Source: Albibacterium bauzanense
GTDB lineage: Bacteria; Bacteroidota; Bacteroidia; Sphingobacteriales; Sphingobacteriaceae
Direction: 5' to 3'
NCBI RefSeq assembly: GCF_004339765.1
Contig: NZ_SMGO01000001.1
Location: 1-64,000, forward strand
Length of the DNA stretch: 64,000 nt
Shown here piece after piece: positions 42,610 through 52,241 of this stretch (within the stretch, counting starts at the first letter, position 1; each line of letters begins with the position of its first letter). Both the position numbers and the translations under genes were made by a program. The notes beneath the pieces are model-generated. The model was not told where the DNA came from and did no database searches. It saw only the letters and a list, made by a program, of their open reading frames with translations.

Positions 42610-42990
42610 ATGAAAGATTATAAAAAATATTACATCGTACCGGCTAGTCCGGAGGAAGTATACAAAGCTTTAACCATTGAACCTACTATTGAATTGTGGA
42701 CTGGGGCTAAAGCTCAGATGTCTGCAGAGCCAGATACTGAATTCTCTTTATGGGATGAGAGCATTGTAGGAAAGAATATCGCTTTTGAAGAAAATAAGAA
42801 GATCGCTCAACAATGGTATTTCGGTGAGGAAAGTGACGATTCAATTGTTACTATTAAGCTGCATGAGCATAAACAAGGAACATCTGTTGAGTTAATACAT
42901 ACCAATATCCCTGACGAAGATTATGATAATATTACAGAAGGTTGGAATACAGACTATTTTGGTTCTATTATAGATTTTTATTCAGAATAA
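42610..42990 (+). CDS. SRPBCC/AHSA1-type small-molecule binding protein
   Basis: 126 residues from the ATG at 42610; a longer form needs a TTG start at 42583. MKDYKKYYIVPASPEEVYKA is the usual first strand and helix of the START/AHSA1 fold, followed by WTGAKAQMSAEPDTEFSLWD and a C-terminal helix (GWNTDYFGSIIDFYSE). Family members bind hydrophobic ligands or act as Hsp90-ATPase activators; no ligand can be named. Its stop overlaps the stop of the convergent symporter gene within one palindrome. Confidence 0.8.
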   Translation: MKDYKKYYIVPASPEEVYKALTIEPTIELWTGAKAQMSAEPDTEFSLWDESIVGKNIAFEENKKIAQQWYFGEESDDSIVTIKLHEHKQGTSVELIHTNIPDEDYDNITEGWNTDYFGSIIDFYSE

Positions 42991-44171
42991 GCTTCAATAG
43001 GCTTGTTGGCCTCTTTCTTATAAATTTTATTAATAATTAAAGCAATTGCTCCATCTCCTGTTACGTTGCAGGCAGTGCCAAAGCTGTCCATTGCAATATA
43101 AAGTGCGATCATTAATCCCAGTGCTTCTTCATTAAAGCCAAGAATTGAAGATAATACACCTAAAGCAGCCATAATAGCACCTCCAGGTACACCAGGTGCG
43201 GCAACCATGGTTATTGCCAGCATAAATATAAAGCCTATGAAAACTTCAGGAACAATAGGCATGCCATTCATCATCATTATTGCCATGGCACAAGCCGTTA
43301 TTTTGAGCATACTACCTGAAAGGTGAATGGTTGCACAAAGTGGGATTACAAAACTTGCCACATCTTCATCTACTCCGTTCTTTAATGTTTGTTGATAAGT
43401 TACGGGAATAGTGGCAGCCGACGATTGTGTTCCTAAAGCTGTTAAGTATGCTGTCATCATATTTCTTAATGCTTTTAACGGGTTTACTTTAGCAACGATT
43501 CCTGCAATGCTAAATTGAATCAATAGCAGGATAACCGTAAGAATAAAAATTAAGAGGATAATCTTTATGAAAACGGATAAAATACTTTCAACCTGTCCGG
43601 AAACGGTGATATTTAAGAATATACCGAAGATATAAATTGGTAAAATAGGAATAATGATATGGTTAATAACGTCCATAATTATATCCTTAAACTCTACCAT
43701 CGATTTTTTAAGAGTTTCGCCTTTAATAAAGGCCATCCCTAGTCCTAATATGAAAGATAAGATAAGTGCACTCATAACATCAAGCAAAGGCGGCATTCCG
43801 AGTGTGAAATAGGCTTCTAAAGTTTTAGCTGCATCGTCTACTTTAGGGATAGTATTTATAGATCCTAACAAAGAAGGGTAGAAGATGTTGCAAGAGAAAT
43901 AAGCAAAAAAACCGGTAAAGATTGTAAATCCATAGGCTAATACCGATGTTATAATAAGAAGCTTACCAGCACTCTTTCCTAAATCGGCAATGCCTGGTGC
44001 AATTAATCCTAGAATAATTAAAGGAACTATGAAGCCTAGGAAATTGCTAAATAAGCTATTGAAGGTTATAAATATTCGTGATATCCAATCCGGAAAGATT
44101 AATCCTGCTACAATCCCGAATACTATGGCGAGTATTACTTTTCCTAATAGACCAATTTTTATATTTCTCAT
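42978..44171 (-). CDS. Dicarboxylate/amino acid:cation symporter (DAACS family)
   Basis: 397 residues with about eight membrane helices and two re-entrant loops of the GltP/SstT fold. The serine-rich hairpin is seen in LGTQSSAATIPVTYQ, and the substrate/Na+ site region in YIAMDSFGTACNVTGDGAIA, with PGVPGGAIMAALG before it. It imports C4-dicarboxylates or amino acids such as Glu/Asp/Ser with Na+ or H+. It is the last gene of a minus-strand run following crcB (38-base gap). Substrate unresolved. Confidence 0.9.
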   Translation of the reverse strand: MRNIKIGLLGKVILAIVFGIVAGLIFPDWISRIFITFNSLFSNFLGFIVPLIILGLIAPGIADLGKSAGKLLIITSVLAYGFTIFTGFFAYFSCNIFYPSLLGSINTIPKVDDAAKTLEAYFTLGMPPLLDVMSALILSFILGLGMAFIKGETLKKSMVEFKDIIMDVINHIIIPILPIYIFGIFLNITVSGQVESILSVFIKIILLIFILTVILLLIQFSIAGIVAKVNPLKALRNMMTAYLTALGTQSSAATIPVTYQQTLKNGVDEDVASFVIPLCATIHLSGSMLKITACAMAIMMMNGMPIVPEVFIGFIFMLAITMVAAPGVPGGAIMAALGVLSSILGFNEEALGLMIALYIAMDSFGTACNVTGDGAIALIINKIYKKEANKPIEAYSE

Positions 44172-44209
44172 AGATTCTTACAATGAGGTATTAAGATTAT
44201 TTAGATCCT

Positions 44210-44581
44210 CTATTTATTTCCAAAGATTGAAAAGGCAAAGAAGGTTGCCGATAAACCTAAGATAATACTTAATGCTATATAGGAGAGGGCGAAGCCTATT
44301 TGACCCTCTCGAAGAAGATTAATTGATTCCATAGAGAAGGCAGAGAAAGTTGTGAAACCACCTAAGAGGCCAGTTACTAAAAGAAAGCGCCATTCCACTC
44401 CTAGATTTTCTTTATCGATATAACCAACGATTAATCCGATAAGAAAGCATCCTACAATGTTTACACCTAATGTTCCTACAGGAAAGGAGGAATCTGTCTT
44501 AATTTGAATAAGCTGTGAAAGCAGATATCGCAACACTCCACCAACAAAACTTCCAGAACCTATAAGCAATAGTGTTTTCAT
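44210..44581 (-). CDS. crcB: Fluoride channel CrcB/FluC
   Basis: 123 residues with four membrane helices. The hallmarks are GGVLRYLLSQ near the N-terminus, GVNIVGCFLIGLIVG with the conserved Asn, and GLLGGFTTFSAFSMES containing the Phe-box and Na+-binding turn. CrcB works as an antiparallel dimer that expels fluoride. A single gene here implies a homodimer of dual topology. I searched the upstream 100 bases for a fluoride riboswitch and did not find one; there is a different hairpin. Confidence 0.93.
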   Translation of the reverse strand: MKTLLLIGSGSFVGGVLRYLLSQLIQIKTDSSFPVGTLGVNIVGCFLIGLIVGYIDKENLGVEWRFLLVTGLLGGFTTFSAFSMESINLLREGQIGFALSYIALSIILGLSATFFAFSIFGNK

Positions 44582-44605
44582 CAGATATTATTTCTATTAA
44601 CAAAT

Positions 44606-44663
44606 AACCATCATGAGTTGCTGTTTATTCTTGCATGAGCAAGTAGAAGCATTCATGATGGTT
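44606..44663. repeat. Nested hairpin between the aldo/keto reductase and crcB genes
   Basis: The outer arms AACCATCATGA (44606-44616) and TCATGATGGTT (44653-44663) are exact complements (11 bp). Inside is a second hairpin CTTGC-ATGA-GCAAG (44630-44643). It lies in the 98-base gap after the aldo/keto reductase and 25 bases before crcB. It may be a terminator, an RNA processing element or an isolated repeat; I saw no second copy in the window. Confidence 0.65.
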
Positions 44664-44679
44664 TCAGGCTTATAATTGT

Positions 44680-45708
44680 TTATTTCTCTATTGATTTTGA
44701 CCAGATATTAATGGATCCGTCAACAGCATATTTGTCAATTTCCTTTAATTCATTTTCAGAGAATTCAATATTTTCAATGGCTTTCGCACAGTCTATTACC
44801 TGTTCTGGACGGCTGGCTCCAATTAAGGCCGATGTAATTCTTCCTTTTCTTAAAACCCATGCGATAGCCATCTGTGCCAAAGTTTGTCCACGACCCTTTG
44901 CGATTTCGTTTAATGAACGAATGTTAGCAATGTTTTTCTCATTTAGAAAATCGGGATTTAAAGACTTATGCTGACCTGCACGGCTATTTTCTGGAATATC
45001 CTTTAAATACTTTGTAGTTAACATCCCTTGTGCTAATGGAGAAAACACAATGCTTCCTATTCCCAATTCTTCCAAAGTATCAACTAATCCATCCTCTTCA
45101 ATCCAGCGGTTCAGCATTGAATAGCTCGGTTGGTGAATTAAACACGGTGTTCCAAGCTCTTTTAAAATTTGATAAGCCTCACGAGTACGTTGTGAGTTAT
45201 AAGAAGAGATACCAACATAAAGTGCTCTACCAGAACGTACAATATGATCCAAAGCCATCATCGTTTCCTCTAAAGGAGTATTTGGGTCAAAACGGTGTGA
45301 ATAAAAGATATCTACATAATCAACACCTAAACGCTTTAAGCTTTGGTCACAACTCGCAATAAGATATTTTCTGCTTCCCCATTCTCCATAAGGGCCAGGC
45401 CACATATCGTAACCCGCTTTAGATGAAATGATAAGTTCATCGCGGTGATTAGCAAAGTCATCTTTTAAAATTCTTCCGAAGGCTGTTTCTGCACTTCCGG
45501 CAGGTGGTCCATAATTATTAGCTAAGTCAAAATGAGTTATGCCCAGATCGAATGCTGTATGGCAAATGGCTCTTTTGTTTTCATGAGAAGCATCGTCGCC
45601 GAAATTATGCCACAAACCAAGTGAAATGGCGGGCAGTTTTAAGCCACTTTTACCACAGGTATTATATAGCATCTTTTCGTAACGTTCCTTCTTAGGATGA
45701 TAAGTCAT
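44680..45708 (-). CDS. Aldo/keto reductase, YghZ-like (L-glyceraldehyde-3-phosphate reductase type)
   Basis: 342 residues, near the 346 of E. coli YghZ (GpR), with the same opening ERYEKMLYNTCGKSGLKLPA and SLGLWHNFGDD. The catalytic Tyr is in FDLANNYGPPAGSAE and the His in DIFYSHRFDP; the C-terminal cofactor site includes TSALIGASRPEQV. It reduces small aldehydes with NADPH. It might be co-transcribed with crcB, but the hairpin between them argues for separation. Confidence 0.9.
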   Translation of the reverse strand: MTYHPKKERYEKMLYNTCGKSGLKLPAISLGLWHNFGDDASHENKRAICHTAFDLGITHFDLANNYGPPAGSAETAFGRILKDDFANHRDELIISSKAGYDMWPGPYGEWGSRKYLIASCDQSLKRLGVDYVDIFYSHRFDPNTPLEETMMALDHIVRSGRALYVGISSYNSQRTREAYQILKELGTPCLIHQPSYSMLNRWIEEDGLVDTLEELGIGSIVFSPLAQGMLTTKYLKDIPENSRAGQHKSLNPDFLNEKNIANIRSLNEIAKGRGQTLAQMAIAWVLRKGRITSALIGASRPEQVIDCAKAIENIEFSENELKEIDKYAVDGSINIWSKSIEK

Positions 45709-45857
45709 TTTCTTGAAATTTTGGTTGGCATAAATGTAATAAATTATTCATTATTTATCTTAAGGATTATGAGGATGTATTAAAAATAGCCATAAAGATT
45801 TTCCGTATTTCATACATTCTATTCCGCTTTTCATAAGTGTAATTAATTTTCAAAAGC

Positions 45858-45892
45858 TATTTTTGCGCAACTATTTAGAAATAGTCTAAATA
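45858..45892 (+). promoter_or_regulatory. -7 element and palindrome upstream of susC
   Basis: TATTTTTG (45858-45865) matches TAnnTTTG. Seven bases on, at the predicted transcript start, is a perfect inverted repeat TATTTAGA-AATAG-TCTAAATA (45872-45892). It could be an operator or a 5' stem in the mRNA. The start codon lies 24 bases after the repeat. No TTG at -33 was found. Confidence 0.45.
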
Positions 45893-45916
45893 CTATTAAT
45901 TATTTATACATAACAC

Positions 45917-48900
45917 ATGGATCATAGAAAATTATTATCTATTCTTCTTTTTCTTTTAATTACAATTTCAGCTTTTGGTCAAACAATCATTATTAATGGT
46001 AAGGTATATGATCACGAAACTGGTCAACCTCTAGTTGGAGCAAGCATTCTTATCAAAGAAACAAATGCTAGTACAATTTCTTCTGCTGATGGTAGCTATC
46101 AAATTAGAGCAGAGGTTGGGCAAACTCTTGTATTTGCTTATGTTGGTTTAGTTTCTCAGGGAATAAAAGCTTCTTTAAATAATAGAGAAATTGATGTAGA
46201 ACTCGCTGTTGATAATCGACAATTAACTGAAGTTGTAATAACAGGGGCATTGGGTATTAAGCGTTCAGCCCGGGAATTGGGAACATCTGCACAATTGGTG
46301 GATAATGAAGTTCTAAATCAAGGTAAAGCAGTTAACCCTTTGTTTGGTCTAACAAGTAAAGTTGCAGGATTACGTATCAATATGTACGATAGTAAAGTTG
46401 ATCCAACGGCACAAATTACATTAAGAGGAACGCGTTCATTACAGAGAAATGCAGGTATAGATGGAAGAAATCCAAATGCTCCTTTATATGTAGTTGATGG
46501 TATACCCGTTCCGGATATTAGCAGACTTAATCCCAATGACATTGAAAATATAACAGTATTAAAAGGTGCAAATGCTGCAGCATTATATGGATCTGAAGGA
46601 GTGAATGGTGCAATTATGATTACTACCAAAACTGGAGAAAGGGGTAGAGGGTCTATAAGTTTTAGTAATACTACTACCTTTTCAAATGTTTACTTGTTAC
46701 CGAAAGCCCAAACTATTTACGGACAAGGGAGTAATGGAAATTACAATCCTGAAACCTTTGAATCATGGGGCGATAAATTTAATGGAGAAATGAGACCCTG
46801 GGGGCCGGTTCTGCCGAATGGCACTCAACCCGAGTTACTTTATTCTGCTGCCAAGGATGACCCTCGATTAGATATATTTCAAACCGGAATAAATGTTCAA
46901 AATGATATTGCCTTTTCGGGTGGCGATGAGAAAAGTACCTACTATCTTTCTGCACAGCATGTTCACCAAACAGGGATTATACCCAAGGATAAAAATGACA
47001 GATTGAATCTTCGTTTTAATGGGACACGGAATTTTGGAAAGTTAAAGACAGGTTATAATGTTAATTATATTAATAATGAAAAAGATATTACACCTGATGG
47101 GCCATGGATTGGTGCATACCGTATGCCTTCTAATTTTAATTATGATTTAATAAAAGATTGGAAAGATCCTAACTCTCCGGGAAATCTTAATAATTATTTT
47201 ATCCCTAATGCAAGTTGGTTAAGAAATCCATATTTCTTAATTGATAATATACGAGATGAGAGTACTCAACAAATAATTAATGGAAAAATTGACTTAGAAT
47301 ATCAATTCGCTGAATGGTTTACTGCTTTATACAGAGCAGGTTTGTATAGTTTGAATGATCAATCACGTAGTAGTACACGTAAATTTCAAACTAATCGTGC
47401 TAATAATACCACCGGTACGGTAAATGATGGTAGTAATAATTATCAACGCTTTAACAGTGATTTAATCTTGAATTTCAAGAAAGATTTTGGTGATTTCTCA
47501 ACTCGTTTGCTTCTTGGACAGAACCTAAGAACAGATTACAGAAAATCACATAATATAAGTGCAAGTAATTTGCTTTACCCAGATATTCTTAACCCAGATA
47601 GCCGTGTTGGAGAATTAGACGGGGGAACAAGTATCACAGAACAACGTTCTTTAGCTGGTTATGGAGAATTAATGGTTGGGTATAAAAATTATTTATTCGT
47701 TACACTTACCGGACGAAATGATTGGGTTTCAACTTTAAGTCCAGAGAATAATTCATATTTCTATCCTGGCGTAAGTGCTTCTTTTATAGCAAGCGATGCA
47801 TTTAGTTTTATTAAGAACACTCCTCAAATATCTTTCCTTAAGGTTTACTCTTCCTGGAATAGAACTGGTAATGTTACACTTACGCCTTATCAGTTGAATA
47901 ATAGTTATAGTCAGTCTAACGGTTTTCCGTTTGGTAACTTAGAAGGATTCTTGCCTAGTCTTGTAAACCCAAATCCATCAATAAAGCCTGAGTTTGTAAC
48001 TTCATTTGAGGCTGGTATTCAGTTTGGTTTGTTTAATAATCGACTAAACTTTGACGGTGCTTATGTATTCTCAGATTCTGATGGACAAATATTTAATGCT
48101 CCTGTTTCAACATCGTCAGGCTATAATTCAGCTTATGTAAATGCAGGACGTTTAACTAATAACATTATTGAATTAAGTGTAAATGGCGATTTGATCCGTA
48201 ATAATAATGTACGTTGGAATATTGGCGCTAACTTTTCTTATAATAAAAATATCGTTAAAGAGTTATACGAAGCCGCAGATACAAGATACAAAGCTAATTT
48301 TAGACAATCCTATACTTTTGTTGGAGAACAATATCCTAGTCTATGGGTAAGTGACTATGAAAGAGACTATCAAGGTGTACTTTCTGGAGCAAGTACTGAA
48401 AATGATCCTATATATATTAATTCGAAAAAAGGAAATGTAGTAGTTGATGAAAACGGAAATCCTATCAAAGCAACCAATAATGTAATTCTTGGAACATTGA
48501 TCCCTCCTTACTTATTGGGATTAAATACTCAGTTCGAATACAAGGGATTTAGCATCGGCGCTCAATTTGATGCTCGTTGGGGTGCATGGATGTATTCAGA
48601 AGTTGTGCCTGCTATGTATGAATTTGGTACGCATCCAGAAACTGCAATTCATGGTAGGGGAGAGAATGCTTTTGTATGGCCAAATTCAGTTGTAAAGAAT
48701 GAAGATGGAACATATAGCCCTAATACGATACCCGTATCTAATTCTGGTAAAGAGTTTTGGACTGAACAGGGGAAAATACAAAGCAACACAGCTGTTAAAT
48801 CTGATTTCTTGAAATTGCGCGAACTAAATATTAGCTATACACTACCTGCTTCACTTCTTGCTAATCAGAGCTTAATTCGCGAAGCTTCAATTGGTCTTAT

Positions 48901-49045
48901 AGGTACTAATCTGTTTATCATTAGACATAAAGACAATGATATTGGGGACCCGGAATATTTATATAATAATACAGATGGGTATAGCAGTTTTCGACAAATA
49001 CCTCCAATGAGAACCTTTGGTTTTAGTGTTAATGTTAAGTTTTAG
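45917..49045 (+). CDS. SusC/RagA-type TonB-linked outer membrane transporter
   Basis: 1042 residues. Signal peptide (cleavage near SAFGQT), then a carboxypeptidase-regulatory-like domain (about 24-105, INGKVYDHETGQPLVGASIL), a TonB plug with APLYVVDGIPVPDISRLN and VLKGANAAALYGSEGVNGAI, and a beta-barrel ending in aromatic FGFSVNVKF. It would import an oligomer with its SusD partner, which starts 30 bases later. No sugar-degrading enzymes, ECF sigma/anti-sigma pair or SusR-like sensor lie nearby, so the substrate may be a peptide or glycan processed elsewhere. Confidence 0.95.
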   Translation: MDHRKLLSILLFLLITISAFGQTIIINGKVYDHETGQPLVGASILIKETNASTISSADGSYQIRAEVGQTLVFAYVGLVSQGIKASLNNREIDVELAVDNRQLTEVVITGALGIKRSARELGTSAQLVDNEVLNQGKAVNPLFGLTSKVAGLRINMYDSKVDPTAQITLRGTRSLQRNAGIDGRNPNAPLYVVDGIPVPDISRLNPNDIENITVLKGANAAALYGSEGVNGAIMITTKTGERGRGSISFSNTTTFSNVYLLPKAQTIYGQGSNGNYNPETFESWGDKFNGEMRPWGPVLPNGTQPELLYSAAKDDPRLDIFQTGINVQNDIAFSGGDEKSTYYLSAQHVHQTGIIPKDKNDRLNLRFNGTRNFGKLKTGYNVNYINNEKDITPDGPWIGAYRMPSNFNYDLIKDWKDPNSPGNLNNYFIPNASWLRNPYFLIDNIRDESTQQIINGKIDLEYQFAEWFTALYRAGLYSLNDQSRSSTRKFQTNRANNTTGTVNDGSNNYQRFNSDLILNFKKDFGDFSTRLLLGQNLRTDYRKSHNISASNLLYPDILNPDSRVGELDGGTSITEQRSLAGYGELMVGYKNYLFVTLTGRNDWVSTLSPENNSYFYPGVSASFIASDAFSFIKNTPQISFLKVYSSWNRTGNVTLTPYQLNNSYSQSNGFPFGNLEGFLPSLVNPNPSIKPEFVTSFEAGIQFGLFNNRLNFDGAYVFSDSDGQIFNAPVSTSSGYNSAYVNAGRLTNNIIELSVNGDLIRNNNVRWNIGANFSYNKNIVKELYEAADTRYKANFRQSYTFVGEQYPSLWVSDYERDYQGVLSGASTENDPIYINSKKGNVVVDENGNPIKATNNVILGTLIPPYLLGLNTQFEYKGFSIGAQFDARWGAWMYSEVVPAMYEFGTHPETAIHGRGENAFVWPNSVVKNEDGTYSPNTIPVSNSGKEFWTEQGKIQSNTAVKSDFLKLRELNISYTLPASLLANQSLIREASIGLIGTNLFIIRHKDNDIGDPEYLYNNTDGYSSFRQIPPMRTFGFSVNVKF

Positions 49046-49075
49046 ATGTAAATGATTATTAAAGATTTTGACAAA

Positions 49076-50590
49076 ATGAGAAATGTAAAAAAGGGATTAA
49101 TATTAACTTTTGTAGGATTAATTACACTTACATCTTGCGATAAATTCTTGGATGTAAATGAAAATCCGAATGCACCTGGTGCGTCAACTTTACCTTTAAG
49201 TGCTAAATTCCCCGCAGCCATTGTATCCACAGTAAATCAGGAAACTATTCAACTAAATCAAATAGGTGCTTTTTTTGGAGGCTATTGGGGGACAAATAAC
49301 GACGGGAATTCTTCGTTCTATGATTTTAAAACTTATAATGGACCAAGTATTCGCAACCAGCGCGGTGGTGTTCCTGTTTGGGAAAATGGCTTCAATAACA
49401 TTTTATATTTTCAGCTTATTAAAGATGAGGCATTCAGTTCGGGAGACCGTTTTTATATTGGAGCATCAAAGATCATGCAAGGCTGGTTATTTTTACGTTT
49501 AGCAGATGTTTATAATAACATACCCTTTGATGAAGCTGCTAAAGGTACTGAGTTTAAAGCTCCGAAATATGAAGATGGGAAAAGTGTTTATCAAAAAGCA
49601 GTTAACTTAATCACAGAAGGAATCCAGGATGTTAAAAATTCACCTGAAGTAGGCGTACGGACAGATGATATAATTTTTAAGGGTAATAAAAGCCAATGGG
49701 CAAAGTTTGGTAATACGATAAAACTTCGTGCTTTGATTCGCCAAAGTGAAGTTGGTGATCAGAGTTATATTAATGCTGAAATTAATACAATTGAAAATGA
49801 GGGTAGCGGATATCTAAGTGTTGGTGAAAATGCATACGTAGATCCAGGCTATTTAAATTCTACTGGAAAACTTAATCCGTTTTGGGAAAACTATTATAGA
49901 AATGTTCAAGGTGCAGCTGTAGCAAATTACCGAATAATAAGACCTACAGTTTATTTATTAGATCAATATGAATTACGGAATGACCCTCGTTTAGAGAAAT
50001 TGTATGTAGCAGTTAATGGAGAGTATAAAGGAGTTCTGTTTGGTAACCCAGATGCTGGTAATCCTATATATGATGAAGAAAACACATCATCTTTTAAAGG
50101 AGCCAATGAGAATAACGGCAATCCAACAGGGTTATTTAAAAAGTTTAATCAACCAAGTGTATTATTGAGTTCATTTGAGAGCTTATTTCTTCAAGCCGAG
50201 GCTGCGCAAAGAGGATGGATTTCTGGAAATGCTAAGACTTTTTATGAAGATGCTATTAAAGAATCTTTCAACTATTTAAGTGTTCCGGCTTCTGAATTTG
50301 CACAGTATAATGTCCAGAATAATGTAAATCTTGATAATGCATCAGCAAAGATTGCTCGCATAATAGAACAAAAATGGTTAGCATTAAATAGTGTTAATAG
50401 CATTGAAGCATGGAATGATTATAGAAGGCTAGGGCTGCCAGATTTTCCAGGAACTGCCGCAACCGGTATCACAGGTCGACCATTAAGATTTATGTATCCA
50501 GAAACTGAACGAGGAACAAATGGCGATAATGCTGCTGCGCAAGGAAGTGATTTAATGACTAAGGATAGAGTATGGTGGGATAAAGAATAG
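49076..50590 (+). CDS. SusD/RagB-like substrate-binding lipoprotein (SusD_2 type)
   Basis: 504 residues from the ATG at 49076, which begins the lipoprotein signal MRNVKKGLILTFVGLITLTS with Cys18 following; an ATG at 49052 would add 8 residues before it. After the lipobox come DKFLDVNENPNAPG and a TPR-based fold with GAFFGGYWGTNND and SFESLFLQAEAAQRGWISG, typical of the SusD-like_2 subfamily. It sits over the SusC barrel as a surface lid. The substrate is unknown. Confidence 0.92.
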   Translation: MRNVKKGLILTFVGLITLTSCDKFLDVNENPNAPGASTLPLSAKFPAAIVSTVNQETIQLNQIGAFFGGYWGTNNDGNSSFYDFKTYNGPSIRNQRGGVPVWENGFNNILYFQLIKDEAFSSGDRFYIGASKIMQGWLFLRLADVYNNIPFDEAAKGTEFKAPKYEDGKSVYQKAVNLITEGIQDVKNSPEVGVRTDDIIFKGNKSQWAKFGNTIKLRALIRQSEVGDQSYINAEINTIENEGSGYLSVGENAYVDPGYLNSTGKLNPFWENYYRNVQGAAVANYRIIRPTVYLLDQYELRNDPRLEKLYVAVNGEYKGVLFGNPDAGNPIYDEENTSSFKGANENNGNPTGLFKKFNQPSVLLSSFESLFLQAEAAQRGWISGNAKTFYEDAIKESFNYLSVPASEFAQYNVQNNVNLDNASAKIARIIEQKWLALNSVNSIEAWNDYRRLGLPDFPGTAATGITGRPLRFMYPETERGTNGDNAAAQGSDLMTKDRVWWDKE

Positions 50591-50624
50591 ATTTTTTTTT
50601 CTATTTTGTGGGTCTATTGATCGC

Positions 50625-51872
50625 ATGGAATTATACTATACTTTTTCAATCTTAATTGTTCTGGCTTCATTCTTTGCCTATATAAACCATAGGTTTATGA
50701 AGCTACCATTTACTATTGGCATTATGCTGATAGCAATTATTGTCTCGGTTATGATTCGTGTGGTTGGTATTAGTGTTTTTCCTAAGACAACCCTGAGTTT
50801 CTTTAATATGATCTCTGAATTTGATTTCACAGAAGTATTAATGGGAGCGATGCTTAATTTTTTGCTTTTTGCCGGAGCACTACATGTAAACTTTGCTGAA
50901 CTTAAACAATATCAAAAACCAATTATTACCTCTGCAACTCTTGGTGTAGTAATCTCTACTTTTGTAATAGGTGGAATTATGTTTTACATTGCACCATGGC
51001 TAAATATTGAACTTCCCTTTATCTTCTGTTTATTATTTGGAGCATTAATTTCTCCTACCGACCCGATTGCTGTATTAGGTATATTAAAACAGGCAAACGT
51101 TCCGAAATCCCTGGAGATAAAGATTGGTGGAGAATCACTTTTTAATGACGGAGTAGCCGTTGTATTGTTTGCAGTTATTTTGCAACTGGCACAGACAGAA
51201 GATATGGTAATTTCCTTTTCTTCCATATCGTGGTTGCTATTAAAAGAAGCTGGCGGTGGTTTACTATTGGGGTCTTTATTGGGTGTTACGGCTTCCATGG
51301 CATTAAGAAAAACCAACGATTATATAGTTTCTGTACTAATAACTTTGTCAGTTGTAATGGGTGGTTATCTTGTTGCTGCTGCTTTACATTTATCAAGTCC
51401 TTTAACAATGGTTGCGGCAGGTTTATTCATAGGAAATGTAGGTAAACGAGCCATCAGTTCAGTTGTAATTCGAGACTATGTAGGTAAGTTTTGGGAGCTT
51501 ATAGACGCTGTATTAAATGCTATCTTATTTTTGTTTATCGGTTTTGAGCTGTTGTTAATACCTGATTTATTTGGTCACTGGATTTTAGGTGTAGCAGCTA
51601 TCTTCGTTGTATTATTTGCACGATTTATTTCTATCTGGCTACCTTCTTTTGCCCTTCCCTTTTTGAGTACGTTTAATCGAAATACAATGAGAATGCTAGT
51701 TTGGGGAGGTTTAAGAGGAGGAGTGTCCATTGCTTTGGTATTGTCAATGGCCAATGGAGAATACAAGAATCTTCTTTTGGAAATAACATATTTTGTAGTC
51801 GTTTTTTCAATTGTGGTTCAAGGCTTAACAGTCGGCAGAGTTGCTCGTAGATCGATCGTAGTCGATGAGTAA
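50625..51872 (+). CDS. Na+/H+ antiporter, CPA1/NhaP type
   Basis: 415 residues with 12 or 13 membrane helices. The ion-binding ND motif occurs in GGESLFNDGVAVVLFAVI, preceded by FGALISPTDPIAVLGIL, and a C-terminal WGGLRGGVSIALVLSMANGE segment, all CPA1/NhaP landmarks. It exchanges Na+ (or K+) for H+ at the inner membrane. It is 34 bases after susD; co-transcription is possible but a functional link is not obvious. No large cytoplasmic C-terminal domain is present. Confidence 0.92.
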   Translation: MELYYTFSILIVLASFFAYINHRFMKLPFTIGIMLIAIIVSVMIRVVGISVFPKTTLSFFNMISEFDFTEVLMGAMLNFLLFAGALHVNFAELKQYQKPIITSATLGVVISTFVIGGIMFYIAPWLNIELPFIFCLLFGALISPTDPIAVLGILKQANVPKSLEIKIGGESLFNDGVAVVLFAVILQLAQTEDMVISFSSISWLLLKEAGGGLLLGSLLGVTASMALRKTNDYIVSVLITLSVVMGGYLVAAALHLSSPLTMVAAGLFIGNVGKRAISSVVIRDYVGKFWELIDAVLNAILFLFIGFELLLIPDLFGHWILGVAAIFVVLFARFISIWLPSFALPFLSTFNRNTMRMLVWGGLRGGVSIALVLSMANGEYKNLLLEITYFVVVFSIVVQGLTVGRVARRSIVVDE

Positions 51873-51893
51873 TAGCATTTTCGATAAACAAAT

Positions 51894-52187
51894 ATGATAC
51901 ACATAGCTTTACATTTCTTAGTCCCGGCAATAATAGCTTGGTTTTTTTATAAAGATTACAAAATAAAAGCCTTTCTTATTATGATAGCTACTATGTTGGT
52001 AGATTTGGATCATTTACTGGCTGTACCAATTTATGACCCAATGCGTTGTAGTATTGGATATCATCCCCTCCATTCTTATTATATCATTCCTTTTTATTTT
52101 ATTCTATTGTTTTTTCCTAAATTTAGACTTATTGGAATTGGCTTAGTTATTCATATGCTTCTGGATTTTCTGGATTGCTTTATATAA
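51894..52187 (+). CDS. DUF6122 small membrane protein
   Basis: 97 residues with three or four hydrophobic segments and a pattern of conserved polar residues: MIHIALHFLVPAIIAWFFY, MLVDLDHLLAVPIYDPMRCS, HPLHSYYIIP and HMLLDFLDCF. The D-x-D-H and H-x3-D spacings suggest metal coordination, as in the related metal-dependent hydrolase (YdjM-like) membrane proteins. It starts 21 bases after the antiporter. Function unknown. Confidence 0.8.
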   Translation: MIHIALHFLVPAIIAWFFYKDYKIKAFLIMIATMLVDLDHLLAVPIYDPMRCSIGYHPLHSYYIIPFYFILLFFPKFRLIGIGLVIHMLLDFLDCFI

Positions 52188-52241
52188 TGCTGTTCATAAA
52201 ATAGAAGCATAGCTATTTTTTGTAAGTTTATTTAAAGAAAT

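Noticed and set aside
44582-44679. Fluoride riboswitch before crcB
   Set aside because: Neither the conserved GGNGAUGG-type 5' helix nor the 3' part is present on the minus strand; only the unrelated nested hairpin.
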